Shown here one piece after another: positions 10,496-24,095 of a DNA stretch of 64,000 nt (position 1 is the stretch's first letter; each line of letters begins with the position of its first letter). The notes beneath the pieces are model-generated. The model ran no database searches and was not told the DNA's origin. It was given only the letters and a program-made list of their open reading frames with translations. Made by a program: the position numbers and the translations under genes. Source of the stretch: Microcebus murinus (Eukaryota > Chordata > Mammalia > Primates > Cheirogaleidae); the NCBI RefSeq assembly GCF_040939455.1, contig NC_134108.1:84364001-84428000 (forward strand), written 5' to 3'.

Positions 10496-12625
10496 TTAAT
10501 GGGTGCCAGCGTGATTGCAAATACTGACTTGTGCTGGCAGGTGGCTCTTTGCCTTCATGGCCCAGAAAAGGCCCTAAAATCAGATATAAATTAAAGTAAT
10601 CAGAGCAAACCAGGAAGGAAACAAACCATAACATATGGTAGTTGAAAATACTTGCTCATGATAAAACATATATAGACTCCCCAAAATAATTCTAAGAGTT
10701 TGGTGCTCTTGCAATAGAGAATACTTTGGCAAGCCAGAGAAGTTTTTTATTTATTTATTTATTTTTTTCCTTTTTCCCACTATCCTAGTCATGACCTTAT
10801 TTTTCTTCAATGGAAATAAAGAAGGAGTAAAAATCATAGTTTTAACTAAGCATACGAGCTTATAAAGTGGCTGCTATGTGTATGGGGGAAAGTGTATCAA
10901 TATTGACTACTTTTAATATGCATTCAACCTGTTAATTACCTTAGTTGTGATATATTTTGTATTTTAATAGACAAACGGATGAAAAATAGTGTAATAGTTT
11001 GAGAGTTGGAAAGGAGACCTTTGCAATAGTCACATGTCTTGAAATGTTTCATTAGTTAAAGTTTGGAGAAAAAATTCTACTCAATTACACAAGGTAGAAG
11101 AAGAAAGATTTCTATCTCTATACAAATATGAAAAAATAAATTCCAACAATGTGTAATGTTTCTAATATAAGTTTACTATTTGAGTTTGCAATATTCCTGT
11201 GGCATAGGAACTATAAAGAAAGTAAACTAAAATTAAAAATTATCTCCGGGGATGTGATAATAGTGAATGTAGAGAAGAGAGACGAAAAATTATTATGGAG
11301 GAAAACACATTCAAACCAAGCTGCACAGGATTCCCAAGAAAAACTCTGCTGTGTGCTGTGATTTAGATTACAAATTAGCATTAAAAATACAGCAGGAAAA
11401 ATATCTGCTATTAAGATTTACAGAATAAAGGTATTATAGGATTTTAGTTTGATAGACTCTGTGAAACAAGTAAGGACATTTAAAAAGTTAAATCAATAAT
11501 AGAGACAAGACATTATGAAAAATAAATAGAAAAAAATGGAAAAGTTACTAGTTAACACCAACCTAAAAAAGTTCCTGAAGGATACAAAAACAGAAGTACA
11601 AAACTGGAAAGTCATGGTATTTTAAACACAGGACTCAAAAGCCAAATGATGTTAATCTTATTAGGTTGATTTATAAATGTATCCCAGTAATAATACTACA
11701 TTTTTTCTGAGAGAGAGATTCTTGTGTTCATATGAAAAAAATAAACAAATAACAAGGCAATATTCTTAGTAAGAACTATGAGTAAACATAAGCTGTATTT
11801 GATATGGAAATATAAAGCCTCAAAAAATAAAATAGTATAATGTTGGTTTATGAATAGGCAGATAAACCAGTACAATAGAAAGAGTTCAGAAATAAGCCAA
11901 AATACATTTGTGAATTTAGTAGTTGATGAAGTCAGCATCTAAATGTAGATAATGGTGTAATATATAATACAGGACAACTGACCAACAGTCTGATTCTTCA
12001 GTTAAAAAAAATTCTCCTTGAGCTTGGAAAATAGCTGATAGGTGAATTTTTTTTAAATGAAAAATCAGACTGTTGTCATACTAAGCCATGGGCAATCTTA
12101 GAGGCCTAAAAGTAATGCAATCATATATTATTAATATTTTGATATTTTTAAACATGAAAACAAGAAGTACACATCAGTATGATTACTCTAGACAAAAGTT
12201 TTAATTCTTTGATCTTTTATATTTAACTTTAAAATTACAAGAAAAACGGGGAATAGGGAAACAAGTTTAACAACATCACAATGAAACAACTAACAGATAT
12301 AGAACAAAAGAAAATTATTTATTAATAGAAAACTTAAACTAATAGTGTTTCTAATGAGTCAGTGTCCAAAAAGGGTTAAGTGATCTCAGGTAACATGTAG
12401 CTAAGAGCTATATACTATTCTGTAAACCATCTATAAAGAACATGTGTGTATAGAGATATACAAAAATAAGAACTAATGCATTAACATAAGTTAATGTTTT
12501 TATACATGTATTTATTTATACATTTTTTGGTATGTTCTAATTTTCTGCAATATATTGCTTCTGTTGTAAAATCATATTTAAAAATACATTAAAGACAATT
12601 TAATTTGCATGTCTTAAAAAGTATA

Positions 12626-13053
12626 ATAAATGAAATAAGCCAGGAACAGAAAGTTAAACAACACATGTTCTCACTCATATGTGGAAGCTAAAATAAAGTT
12701 GATCTCATAGAAGCAAAAAGTAGAACAGACTATGCAAGAGGATGGGAGGGGTGTGAGGAATGGAGGGATTAAGAAAGATTTGTTGAAGGATGTAAAATTA
12801 TAGCTAGATAGGAGGAATAAGTTCTAGTGTTCTATAACACTGTAGGATGGCTATACTTATCAATAATATATAGTTTCAAATAGCTAGAAGAATATAGAAT
12901 ATTCTCAACACAAATAAATGATAAATGTTTGAGATGATGTATATGCTAATTACCCTAATCTGATCACTATATATTATATATATTGAAATGGCCACATTAT
13001 GTACCCCATAAATTTGTACAATTATTACGTGTCAATTAAAAATTAAATTAGAA
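12626..13053 (+). mobile_element. L1MA-type 3' end
   Basis: Starts in the last codons of ORF2 ('gaaataagccaggaacagaa'), passes 'ctcactcatatgtggaagct' near 12671, and ends 'taccccataaatttgtaca' near 13001 and 'aattaaaaattaaatta'. This is the older L1MA 3'UTR, unlike the strepsirrhine type at 5.2 and 9.4 kb. A short shared string (aaaaagta) flanks both ends, too short to count as a firm target duplication. Confidence 0.85.
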
Positions 13054-13164
13054 AAAGTACCTAGTAAAAAAAATAGAGATAACTGATATGTCAGGAGAAA
13101 AATAGCATATAAAACCAAAGATAATTTAAATATCATAAGCAATGATGTGTTAGAGCTAGAGAAT

Positions 13165-15620
13165 AACTGCAATATTCTCCTCCCACAAATTACACTAGAA
13201 TATCTGTCACACCTCTGTTGCCCCACCTTCAGCACAGTCCCAGCAGCCATTAATCTCTTCTCTATTTGTATAATTTTGACATTTCAGGAATATTATATAA
13301 ATGGAAACATAAAGTATGGAATATTCTAGCATTGACTTTTTGTTTGTTTGTTTTACTCAGTGTAATTTTCTTGAGTTACATTCAAGTTGTTGACAGCTCA
13401 TAATTTATCCTTTGATATCATTGCTATGAACATAACAGAGTTTGGTTAACAATTCACTCAGTGAGGACATCTGCATTGTTCCCAGGTTTGACTGTGATGA
13501 ACATTTGTGTACTTGTTTTTGTAAGAATATAAATTTTCATTTCTCTAGGATAGATGTCCAAGAGTACAATTGCTGGATAGTACAGTAATTGTGTTTATAC
13601 TATTACAAGAAACTCCTAAACTCTTTTTTAGAGTGGCTGCAGCATTTTACATTCTCATCAACAACATGAGTGTTCCAGTTTCTTTGTACATTTTCCTGTA
13701 TTTGATTTCCATCATTTGTTGAAGAAATTTAGCCATTTTGATAGGCATGTACTAGTACCTAATTATGGTTTGTATTTGTATTTCCTATGGTATGTATGTT
13801 GAACATCTTTCCACATGTTATTGGCCATCTGTGTATCCTCGTCAGTGAATTGTCTGTCTGTGAATGACTTTTGCCCATTTTGTAGCCAATTACTTGTTTT
13901 GAGAGTTCTTTATATGTTGTTTATGTATACTAAGTCTTTGTCAGATACATGGTCTATTTGCAAATATTTTCTCACAGTCATTAGCTTGTCTTTTCATCTT
14001 CTCAGCAGGGTCTATCTCAGAGCAAATTCAGGGTCTATCTTAGAGCAAAATTTTCAATTTTGATGAAGTCAAATTTATCATTTTTTAAATGAATTATGCT
14101 TTTGGTGTCAAGTCTAAGAACTTTTGGCTTAGCCCTAAAATTCAGAAGATTTCTTCTATTTTTTTTTCCTAAAAGTTGTATAGTTTTATCTGTCACATTT
14201 AAATCCATGATTCATTTTAAGTCAATTTTTGTAAAAGTAATGAGATTTAGGTCTACATTTATTCTTTTCTTGTGGATATTTAATTTCTCCAATATCAGTT
14301 GTCGAAAAGACTACCTTTTCTCTATTGAATCATACCTTTATTCAAAGTCAGTTGGGCATATTTCTGAAGGTCTGTATCTTGGTTCCTTATTATGTTTCAC
14401 TGATCTATATATGGCCTTTGTCATTACCACACTGTATTAATTGCTGTGTTCTAAGCCTCAATATTGGGTAGAGTAATTCCTTCCCCTTTTTTTCTTCTGC
14501 TATATAGTTTTAGCCATTCTATGTTCTATGTTTTTTATATAAATTTTAAAATGCACTTATCTAATTATACAAAAATATATTGATGGATTTTTGATATGAA
14601 TTTCATTAAACCTATAAATCACTTTGGGAAAATTGACATCTTTACTATTTTGTGCCTTCCAATACATGTATATGCTGTGTTAACCTGTATTATTTACTTC
14701 CTCTTTGATCTCTTTCATCAGTATTTTGTCATTTTCAGGATATAGATCCTAATGTGTTTTGTTAAAATAGAATTGTGCCAAAGTATTTCATTTTCTTTGG
14801 AGCAATTATAAATTGTATTATGTTTTCCATTTTGATTTTAACTTGCTAGTAGATAAAAGTTTGATTGATTTTCACTATGTTCATCTTGTTACTGTGACCT
14901 TGCTGAGCTTACATATTAGTTCAGAGAAGTTTTTGGTAGATTTCTTGAGATTTTCTATGTGGTCAATAATATTATTTGCAAATAGAGACAGCTTTTTTCT
15001 TTCTGATCTGTATGCTTTTTATTTTTTCTTGGTTTATTGTACTGACTAGAAATTCTGTTAATAGTACTATTTTGAATAAGAATGGTAAGAGCAGACATCT
15101 TTGCCTTATTCCTGATCTTAGGGTAAAAACATTTAGTTTTTGTGTGTTTTTTTTTTTTTACTTTTAAGTATGATTTTTGCTATACATTTTTTACTAGCTA
15201 TTCTTTATCAAGTTGAGATATTCTCCTATAATTCTAATTTACTGAAAGCATTTTATTATGAATGGGTGTTGTCTTTTATTAAATGCTTGTTCTGAATCAA
15301 CTGATATGGTGATAAGATTTTTCTTCCTTAGCCTGATGGATTTATTTATTTAATGGATTAGATAGATTGATTTTTGATTGTTGAACCAGACATGCATACA
15401 TGAAATAAATTACTATTATTCATGATGTATAATTTTTTTTATATATTACCAGATTCAGTTTGTTAATATAAAAAATGTCATTTTGTACTCAGGTTTTATT
15501 CTGATTCAAAAGGTTCAGAAAACATGATTATATTCTGTTTTGAATATTTTTCATCAATAAAAATAATTTGGTATTCTGAGTTTTATAATTAGTGGGTTTT
15601 CCATCTTTAATGTATATTTA
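13165..15620 (-). mobile_element. Old L1 (L1M-type), 3'UTR into ORF2
   Basis: About 2.4 kb of minus-strand L1. The left end carries 3'UTR wording ('tggaaacataaag', 'attgctggatag'); further right come reversed ORF2 segments such as 'tttgcccattttgtagcc' near 13869, 'gagaacttt'-like blocks near 13900-14100, and reverse-transcriptase wording including 'gagcagacatctttgcctt' near 15089. Open frames on the plus strand here (up to 114 codons) are antisense accidents. Divergence is high and no ORF2 frame survives. Confidence 0.85.
14006..14052 (+). repeat. 23-bp tandem duplication inside old L1
   Basis: Copy 1 at 14006-14028 begins cagggtctatctcagagc. Copy 2 follows at once and differs by one substitution and one extra A. 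It lies inside the L1M element. Confidence 0.85.
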
Positions 15621-16776
15621 GACTAAATATTTATTTTATATTACTATGGTTTCTGTGAATTTTTTGTGGAAATGTAAAACATTGTTTTATCTCATGCCTG
15701 AAGTAATTGAAGATGCTTTTTTGCAGCCTTTTGGTTGTCTGTCTCTTTATTTCTTTCTCTCTGTCTTTCTCCTTTTTAAACTACTTCTTTCATTCAAATT
15801 ACTTTTGATAAAGCTCAGAGCACATGTAAAATCATCTCATGAGTATATAGGAAGTAAAAATAAACAAAACCGTAGCAATTTAATGGATATCAAGAGACAA
15901 ACCTGCTTGTCTTTATAAAATATTTTTCCCTTAAATAAAATATTTATATCTATTATCAGATTATTGACTGTTAACAGGATGGCCCAGAGAGAATAAGCAA
16001 ATACTTGAGAAAATATATGAGAAAAGACAAAAAGGTGTTAAAGATATTAATAGGTCAGAAATAATGTATCCCTTACTTTTCAGCCTTGTGTGGGCTACAG
16101 TCCTCTATAATTTAGGTATCAGACAGAAGTTACAGAGATTTCCATTTGCTCTTAAAGTACCTCCACTTGCCCAAAGAAGTTCTGGCATCAATTCTTCCGT
16201 GAAGACTAAATATGTGCCAAGTGTGAACTTTAAAACCAAAACTACTTTTCAACTCTTCCAGTGTATTAAAAATGTCTGAACAATTTCTTAAAGTTCACCC
16301 TTAGATAACTCAAAATGACTTAATGGAATTTTACTAACCTTTCTAAATATTGTACCTTGAAGCCGAGGAAAAGAATGAGAAATTTTGGCTTAAAGGGTAA
16401 TATTTCCAGAACAGTGTAAATGCTTGAAAGTAAGGGCTATAAAATTATGTATATGGATATTTTTCTTTTTCAAACACAGCTATAGATTTCCTTCCAGGAA
16501 TATGATTATTGATTTATTGGATCCTGGATTATATCATTAAATATTTTCATTCTTAGATAATGTGTTGTTTATATTGTTGAGCCTTCATAAATGTTTTATT
16601 AATAATTTATCAGCTATTTTAATAAAATAATGACAGTGGTTCAGTGTAATGATTTCCACCACAATTATATCTGAAAATTAGCTATAAATAGAATATTTGT
16701 GGCAAATAATATAATTCTTATTACTATATGTTATTGTGATATATTATATATCTATGATATTATATATATCAAAACA
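15621..16776. other. Unassigned AT-rich sequence
   Basis: No gene or repeat recognised. The 90-codon (15646-15918) and 71-codon (16064-16279) frames have no known motif. Confidence 0.5.
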
Positions 16777-16981
16777 CCATAATGCATCACATATTGGTCG
16801 ACAATGGACTGCATATATGACAGTGGTTTTATAAGATTATAATAAAACAAAAATTCCTATGGCCCAATGACATTGTAGCCATCATAATGCCCTAGAGAGA
16901 TAGCTTAATTTTAAAATAAATTTAGTGTAGCCTAAGTTTTTATAAAGTCTACAGTGTTTATAAAGTCTACAGTAGTGTACA
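16777..16981 (+). repeat. Fragment of a widespread mammalian interspersed repeat (family unnamed)
   Basis: I recognise the wording 'aatgcatcacatattggtcg', 'ggactgcatatatgacagtgg', 'ttataagattataat' and 'tttataaagtctacagtag' from a common mammalian repeat whose name I cannot give with confidence. The 18-bp unit tttataaagtctacagtg is tandemly doubled at 16939-16974 with one mismatch. The inverted L1 at 16982 cuts the repeat short. Confidence 0.55.
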
Positions 16982-17970
16982 GTTCAGTGGGGAGTCCAAG
17001 CCATTGTCATTTATTTAAAGGATTGATAAGTGGGGTGGATTTGTGTTCATCCTGTTTAGTAGAACTTTGCTGGTTTGTTTTATCTCTTGAGCCATTTTGG
17101 TATCTGGCCTTTGACCTTCAGCTTTTAGGTGATTGTACACAGGTGGGTGGGTCCTGTGTTGATCCATGAATAATGCAGATCTGAGAACTTCCTGCAGGGC
17201 AGGTCTTGTCTTGACCAATTCTCTCAGCATTTGCTTGTCTGAAAATGTCTTTATTTCCTCTCATATATGAAACTTAGCTTTGTAGGAGACAAAATTCTAG
17301 GCTGGCCATTGCCCTGTTTGAGAAGACTGAGAATGGGGTTTCAAGCCCTTCTGGCTTGTAAGGTTTCAGTTCAAAAGTCTGCAGTTAGTCTGATGGATTT
17401 TCCTGTGTAAATTACCTGCTGCTTTTGCCTTACAGCTCATAGGAGCATCCCTTTCGTGTTTATTTTGGCCAGTCTGATGACTATGTGTTGTGGTATTTGC
17501 CTCTTCACAATGACTCATCCAGGTGTTCTTGTACATGGATATCTAGATTTCTAGCAAGGCCAAGGAAATTTTCCTCAATTATTCCCTCATGGAGGTTTTC
17601 CAACCCATGTGTATTTTCTTTCTCATCCTCAGGGATGCCTATGACTCCTATGTTAGGTCTCCTTACATAATTCCTCATTTCTTATAGGGTTTTATCATTC
17701 CTCTTATTTCTCTGCTCTATTTCTGTGACTGACTTATTTAATTGAAAGGTGGTGTCTTCAAGCTCTGAGCTTCTTTCTTCTTCCTGATATAACCTATTCT
17801 TAGGGATTTCCACTGTGTTTTGTAATTCCTTGAATAATTTTTTTTCATTTCCAGAAGTTCTTTTTGATTTTTCTTCAATAATTCAATTTCTTTAGTGAAT
17901 TTTTCATTCATTTCCTGCATTATTTTTGTGGTTCTTTGTGTTGGGTTTCCACTTTATCATGTATTTCATT
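16982..17970 (-). mobile_element. L1 ORF1 segment, inverted half of a composite L1
   Basis: Minus-strand L1 covering ORF1 from near its coiled coil to its end and only the first few codons after the ORF1/ORF2 gap. It joins a plus-strand L1 3'UTR at the palindromic string ttgatcaa (17969-17976). The rest of ORF2 (several kb in a normal L1) is absent. The arrangement fits twin priming, with the 5' piece inverted. Closest relative in the window is the plus-strand L1 at 58.7 kb. Confidence 0.85.
17015..17960 (-). pseudogene. L1 ORF1 pseudogene, nearly complete
   Basis: L1 ORF1 encodes an RNA-binding trimeric chaperone. Read on the minus strand, the coiled-coil part is at about 17920-17738 (visible 'KKNQKELLEMK'), the RRM follows at about 17700-17480 (visible 'RRPNIGVIGIPEDE'), and the C-terminal domain at about 17430-17150 (visible 'MLRELVKTRPALQEVL'). 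Frameshifts and at least one stop separate these parts. Unlike the two ORF1 copies at 60-63 kb, the RRM is present here. Nothing suggests expression. Confidence 0.85.
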
Positions 17971-18190
17971 GATCAAAACTTATGTACACATATGGAAGTA
18001 ATTGTCACTGGGTTTTGGGCAGGTGGGAGGGGAAAAAGAGATGGGTAAACTCACAACTAAAAGGGAGGGTTTGAGCTATCTGGGGGATAGTCATGCTTGT
18101 AGCACTGACTCGGGTGTTGCAAAGCCAATTTATGCAACCAAAGCACTTATACCCCTGTAATATTCTTAAATAAAAATTAAAAAAAAATTA
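17969..18190 (+). mobile_element. L1 3'UTR and tail, direct half of the composite L1
   Basis: Strepsirrhine-type L1 3' end: 'tatgtacacatatggaagta' near 17981, 'gggcaggtggg' near 18019, 'gtcatgcttgtagcac' near 18090, 'acttatacccctgtaatatt' near 18145, then an A-rich tail to about 18190. Only the last 220 bp of the element are in this orientation. No clear target duplication seen. Confidence 0.88.
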
Positions 18191-19272
<1,082 letters not shown>

Positions 19273-19609
19273 ACAAACAAAACCATACATGGGTCTACAT
19301 GTATGCACTATTTCCTCATCATTATTCATCTATACCTGTTAAAAGATGTGACAAATACCTTGAAGATAAAAATAATGATTTATATATTTTTCTTTTACTC
19401 TAAAATGCATTAAGTATATTGTTGTATATGTGAAAATTTATAATAAACTTTCAGCAAATTATGATAAATTTAAATATTTTAATCAACTTTGGATAGGAAT
19501 ATAGAGAAATAATAAAAGAATATATACAGAGTCTATACATATGTGTTTGCATCCACACATACATTCAGCCCAGTCTGCATGACAATATACTAGAAAGAGC
19601 TTAGTGATT
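19273..19609. other. Unassigned AT-rich sequence
   Basis: Nothing recognised between the Alu and the MIR fragment. Confidence 0.45.
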
Positions 19610-19790
19610 AAAAAAATGAGTTTAAATTACAGCTATATTACACACTAACATAAATATTGAAGATAGTCAGTTCTAGTTTCTCTTTTTGAAGGAGAAATAC
19701 TATTGCACATTCAAAAGGGTGATTGTGAAGAATAAATGAGAAAATATATCCAAATTTCCTATGTGCTATAATACTATCTGGCATATGATC
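19610..19790 (+). mobile_element. MIR SINE fragment
   Basis: Matches the general MIR order on the plus strand: 'tttaaattacagctatatta', 'ctagtttctctttttga', 'gattgtgaagaataaatgag' and 'tactatctggcatatgatc'. Strongly diverged, with no ends preserved. Confidence 0.5.
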
Positions 19791-21894
19791 ATTTCAAAAT
19801 CAATGTTGTTCTTCCTCTAACAATCCACAATATAGTAAATCACCCTTCCAACTGATATAAAAGATGCAATTATAAAAATATCAGATTTTTGAAGATTTTT
19901 AAAAGAAATTTATACAAACACTTTCTAGTCTGTGCCATTTTATCTCTTTGACCATTAAACTTTCACTTTTGTTAATAATAACCATGCTTGTTTTCAATCT
20001 CCATCATCTCCATCTGCGTAGACATGAAAGATTAATTCCAGTAAACCAACTCAAAAGAGGGAATAGGTGAAACAGCCTGTCATCATTGTGAACATAGGAG
20101 TCTGGAAGTGATAATTAACAAATATCATGGTCCAGATATACATATATATTTCTCAAGACATGTGCTAACAAGAAATCTTTTATATAATGCAATAAATTCA
20201 ACTTCGTGTTATGATCGTCTCTTCAAAACTATTGCTGTTATACAGACTTATATTAGCATTGTCAGTAACTCTTAAAAATTCAGAACATTTTCACATATTA
20301 AAACTCTCAGCTTTTTTACAACTTCTCTGTGAATAATATAATCATTTTCTTATATGAGTAAAGAAATTTGGTGCATTAGTGCTTTAGGGGTAGAAATAGA
20401 TAAGAACTAAGTATCTTTTCTTTCATGGTTTTGCCTTGATATTTATTTTAAAATTCAGGTTCCAAGGGTATAATTGATCTCTATTTCTTTCCACATAACC
20501 AGTTTTGACTTGTACAAAGAGCCCATTCAAATTCTATATATACATACTGACATCAATTGCTAATGGATATTCTCTGCATACCCTTGGCACAATGACAATT
20601 TAATTTTCACAGAGGCAAGCAAATACCTGAGCTTGTCATACAAACATCCAAGCTTCTCATCAGCTGGTTCTTTGAGGTTGAGACATATTACAGAAAACAT
20701 TTTATCTTGCATACCAGATGCTGTCTCCTACAGAAATATGACAGTAGCATTTCTTAGAATCAAAAGGTCAAGGTCCCAAAATATCATCTTGCTCTATATT
20801 ACCTTTAGTAGATGTTTCCCTTTTAACTGTAGAGCCTTCAATGGTTAATCAATCTCCAAGTGATTGCGCTGGAACACTGTCACTTGATGTAGATGATAGG
20901 TCCTCATAGCTAAATGAGGGAAAGGAGAGATTGCATTTAGAACACTTCCATTTTGTACATACATATTAACCTGAGCTTCATCCTCTGGCCCCAAGGGGGC
21001 ATTTGCCTCTGTTCTTTCCTTAAGTTTACTTTGATAACAACAAAACACAATGCATTTAAATGACATGATAAAGAGTCCTCTAAACAGTTAGTTTAAATGG
21101 AACACTCAAGTGTATCCCAGAAAAATTCTAAATCTGAAAATCCTCTGAATCCTCTGAGGCAAATCCAGATTTGCCTAAAAGTTAAATGTCAGGCTTCCTC
21201 TAACTCAGTTGGAAGTATTTCTACTGGGAAATTTCTGGCAGCAGATAGAATTGTTCCCAGACATCTCAAAAAATATTTTTGGATACGAGAAACTGAAATT
21301 CCCTTTATTTTGTTCAAAAACTTCTTTTACACATTTATTTTATTCCCCTTTGTTCATTCCAATCTAAAAAGAAAAATATTAGAAGTAAACTCAGTGACAG
21401 TCCATGTTGGTTTTCCCACCAAAAGCAGATATGTGGAGCTACATAACATCCCAAAATATGACAGATAAAAACTGTTTTTCGTGAAATATACTTTGATGCT
21501 AAAAACTAGTTATTTTTCAAACAGAAAACTAAAACTAAAATTTGAAATAAAAAACCTTTTATTTATTCTCAAAACTTCAATTTAAAAAAATGTTTTAGAT
21601 TACAATTCATGTTGGTATCAATAGAATTAAGAGAGTTTAGGGAGTATATACTTATTGAAACATTGAGAAATACAAATACGAGTTCATTTGATATTGATTT
21701 ATGCAGTCTTTAGAGATTTCAAGTGTCATTTTCATTTGATAATTTGGTGCTTGAGATAACATATTAACATTGTTATAAAAGGAGATTACAGCCAACCTTT
21801 GCGGAGATATATCTCTGAACAATTCGCCTCTCAACATAGAAACATAGAACATAGAAAAGTTGCTTGAGGCTTATCTGAAGACGGCTATTTATTC
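19791..21894. other. Unassigned sequence
   Basis: No transposon family recognised. The less AT-biased part at 20580-21470 has a 123-codon frame (21097-21468) with no domain I know; I see no splice-supported gene structure around it. Confidence 0.45.
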
Positions 21895-22410
21895 ATCCTG
21901 CCCTGTTTATTGAGTCCCAGAGATATGCCAGTCACTCCCTGCACCAGGTGCTACAGCTTTGTAGTCACAAACAGAGGATATTTCTGCCCTCCTATAGCCT
22001 GTTGCATTCTATTGGGAAAGAAATAATAAATAGATAATTAAAAAATAAAATAAATATATATGTTATATAATCATAAGTGCCATTGAGCAAAATAAGATGG
22101 ATTAGCAGGACATACAGTGTTGTGTCAAATTTCTAATTTATATAGGGTGACCTGGCAGGGTAATATTGATAAGATGGCAATTAAGGAGAGATAATGAAGT
22201 AAGAGAGTGAGCCTAGTGATATCTGGAGGGACCACACCAGGCAAAGGAATTATTTTTAAGATAGAACAAGGAGGTCAGCTGTAGCTGCAAGGAGGATAAC
22301 ATAGAGAGGGAGGTAGAAGATGAGATCAGAGAAATAGGGTCCCAGATGATATTGGACCTTATGTAATCATTGTAAGGCTATGGGTCAATGGTCACAGAAA
22401 TGATATTGCA
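21895..22410 (-). mobile_element. L2 3' region
   Basis: Inverted L2: 'tttattgagtcccagagata' near 21908 is the reverse of the L2 3' end. It is followed by 'tttctgccctcctatagcc', 'gatatctggaggg' near 22217, 'gatgagatcagagaaatag' near 22320 and 'ggaccttatgtaatcattgt' near 22354 in the expected L2 order. About 500 bp is retained. Confidence 0.75.
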
Positions 22411-23675
22411 TGGCATTAGATATGTGGAATTCATTCCAGGTCTAAAATGACAATAACAAAAATGATTATTGTAAGCCAAAGATCCAGAATCTGTTTGGCA
22501 GACTATTAATAAATTCTTATAATTCTTGATGTGAAAACAACATTCTTATTGTGGTGGATAAGCAATGGACAATATTAGCACATTGGCTTGCTGTGTGGTA
22601 GAGGTAGTGGCAGCAGTAATAGTGTAAACACTTGGTGGCAAGCATTATGGAGGACCTGGGGGGGGGGGCAGCAGGTAAAAGGCAGGATAAGTTCCTGCAA
22701 AGGTAAGAAAGAAAAAAGAGTCTTAGATTTATTGAACTGGGATCTGGAGACAAAGACCATGTTTTTAAGTCTTAGACTGTCACTTTACAAGTAGAGGATA
22801 GAGGATGACAGGGACTCATGAGTTTCATCACTATTGCAGATGTCACTCAACTTTTCTATTAGTCAGGGCCTGGACCAAGAAATCCTTTAATTCTTAGTGC
22901 TAATTTTTCATGGATAGCTCACCTAAATATGAAAACAAATGCTAGCAATGGCCTGGGAGGAAGGCAAAATGTCCATGCTAAAAATAAAGCTATTGAATCA
23001 TAATCCCTAACAAAACAGAATGAAACTACTAACATAGATAGCAGCTGCAATGTCAAAAGGCTTGGTGTCCCTTGATGTCAGCAGGATCCTCCTTACATGG
23101 TCTATTTACTGAGAATTATCTTTTCAGTTTCCACAATACTATGCTTGCCGTCTCCCTCTTTACTTTACAATTATTGGTCCTCCTATTTTGTTATGATTTT
23201 GATCACAATTCTGTTTAAGTGTGATTCTTGTTGTTAGACATTTGTCATAGAATGCCTATTTTTTCCATGAATATGCCAGATTTTATCAAGGACTACTCAT
23301 TAAAGATTTCAACAGGACAACTGAACAGTTTTTAAAAATAAATTAAGAATATTTTATGGATTCAATTCCTCTTCTACAACTAAGTCTAATTTAGTAAATT
23401 GAAATTCAGTAAGAAGCATGGAAGATAATTTTGTGGTCAATATTATGACAAATGTCTTTTATAAATAGTTCATTCAAAATCAAGCACTTTTCCTATTATC
23501 AAATTTTTATAATGTTATCAAGGCCTAGCAAGTATCTCTGTGGGTAAATAAACTTCAAAACTACAATTGCATTATTTTTAAAGAATAATATCACATGCAA
23601 TTTCAGACTTAAGTAGATATTCTGGAAAATATATACATTTCTCCTATTCACGTTTCTTTTTTCTTGTAATTTCTC
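22411..23675. other. Unassigned sequence
   Basis: Contains a run of G at about 22659-22668 and 60-78 codon overlapping frames near 22517-22794 that have no recognisable domain. No repeat family recognised. Confidence 0.5.
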
Positions 23676-24032
23676 TTTTTTTAATTTAATAGATTTATGG
23701 ATACAGGTGGTTTTTCATTACATGGATGAATTGTTTAGTGGTGATATCTGGGTTTTGAGTGTACCTATTGTTGTGTAGTGTACATTTCACCCAACAGCTA
23801 GTTTTTCTTCCCTCATTCCCCTCCTTGCCTCCCTCCTTCTGAGTCTCCACTGTCCATTGTACCAAACTGTATGCCCCTGCCTACCTATAGATTAGCACCC
23901 CCCTTATAGGTGAGAGCATACAGTATTTGGTTTTCCATTCTTGCATTACTTCACTTGGGACAATGGCCTGCAGTTCCTCCATGTTGCTGCAAAATACATT
24001 ATTTCACTTTTTATGGCTGAGTAGTATTCCAT

Positions 24033-24095
<63 letters not shown>

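Larger units (their letters stand above)
9739..12625. other. Unassigned AT-rich sequence with small tandem repeats
   Basis: No gene seen. Besides the two small repeats annotated separately there are an ATTT-rich tract near 10746 and several frames of 60-80 codons without recognisable domains. Nothing assignable to a transposon family by eye. Confidence 0.5.

Noticed and set aside
12608..13070. Target duplication for the L1MA end
   Set aside because: Only aaaaagta is shared between the flanks, too short in A-rich DNA.
14096..14440. 114-codon hydrophobic open frame
   Set aside because: Antisense to old L1 ORF2; hydrophobicity comes from T-rich antisense sequence.
21097..21468. 123-codon plus-strand open frame
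   Set aside because: No motif, no supporting exon or retrocopy structure, composition like its surroundings.
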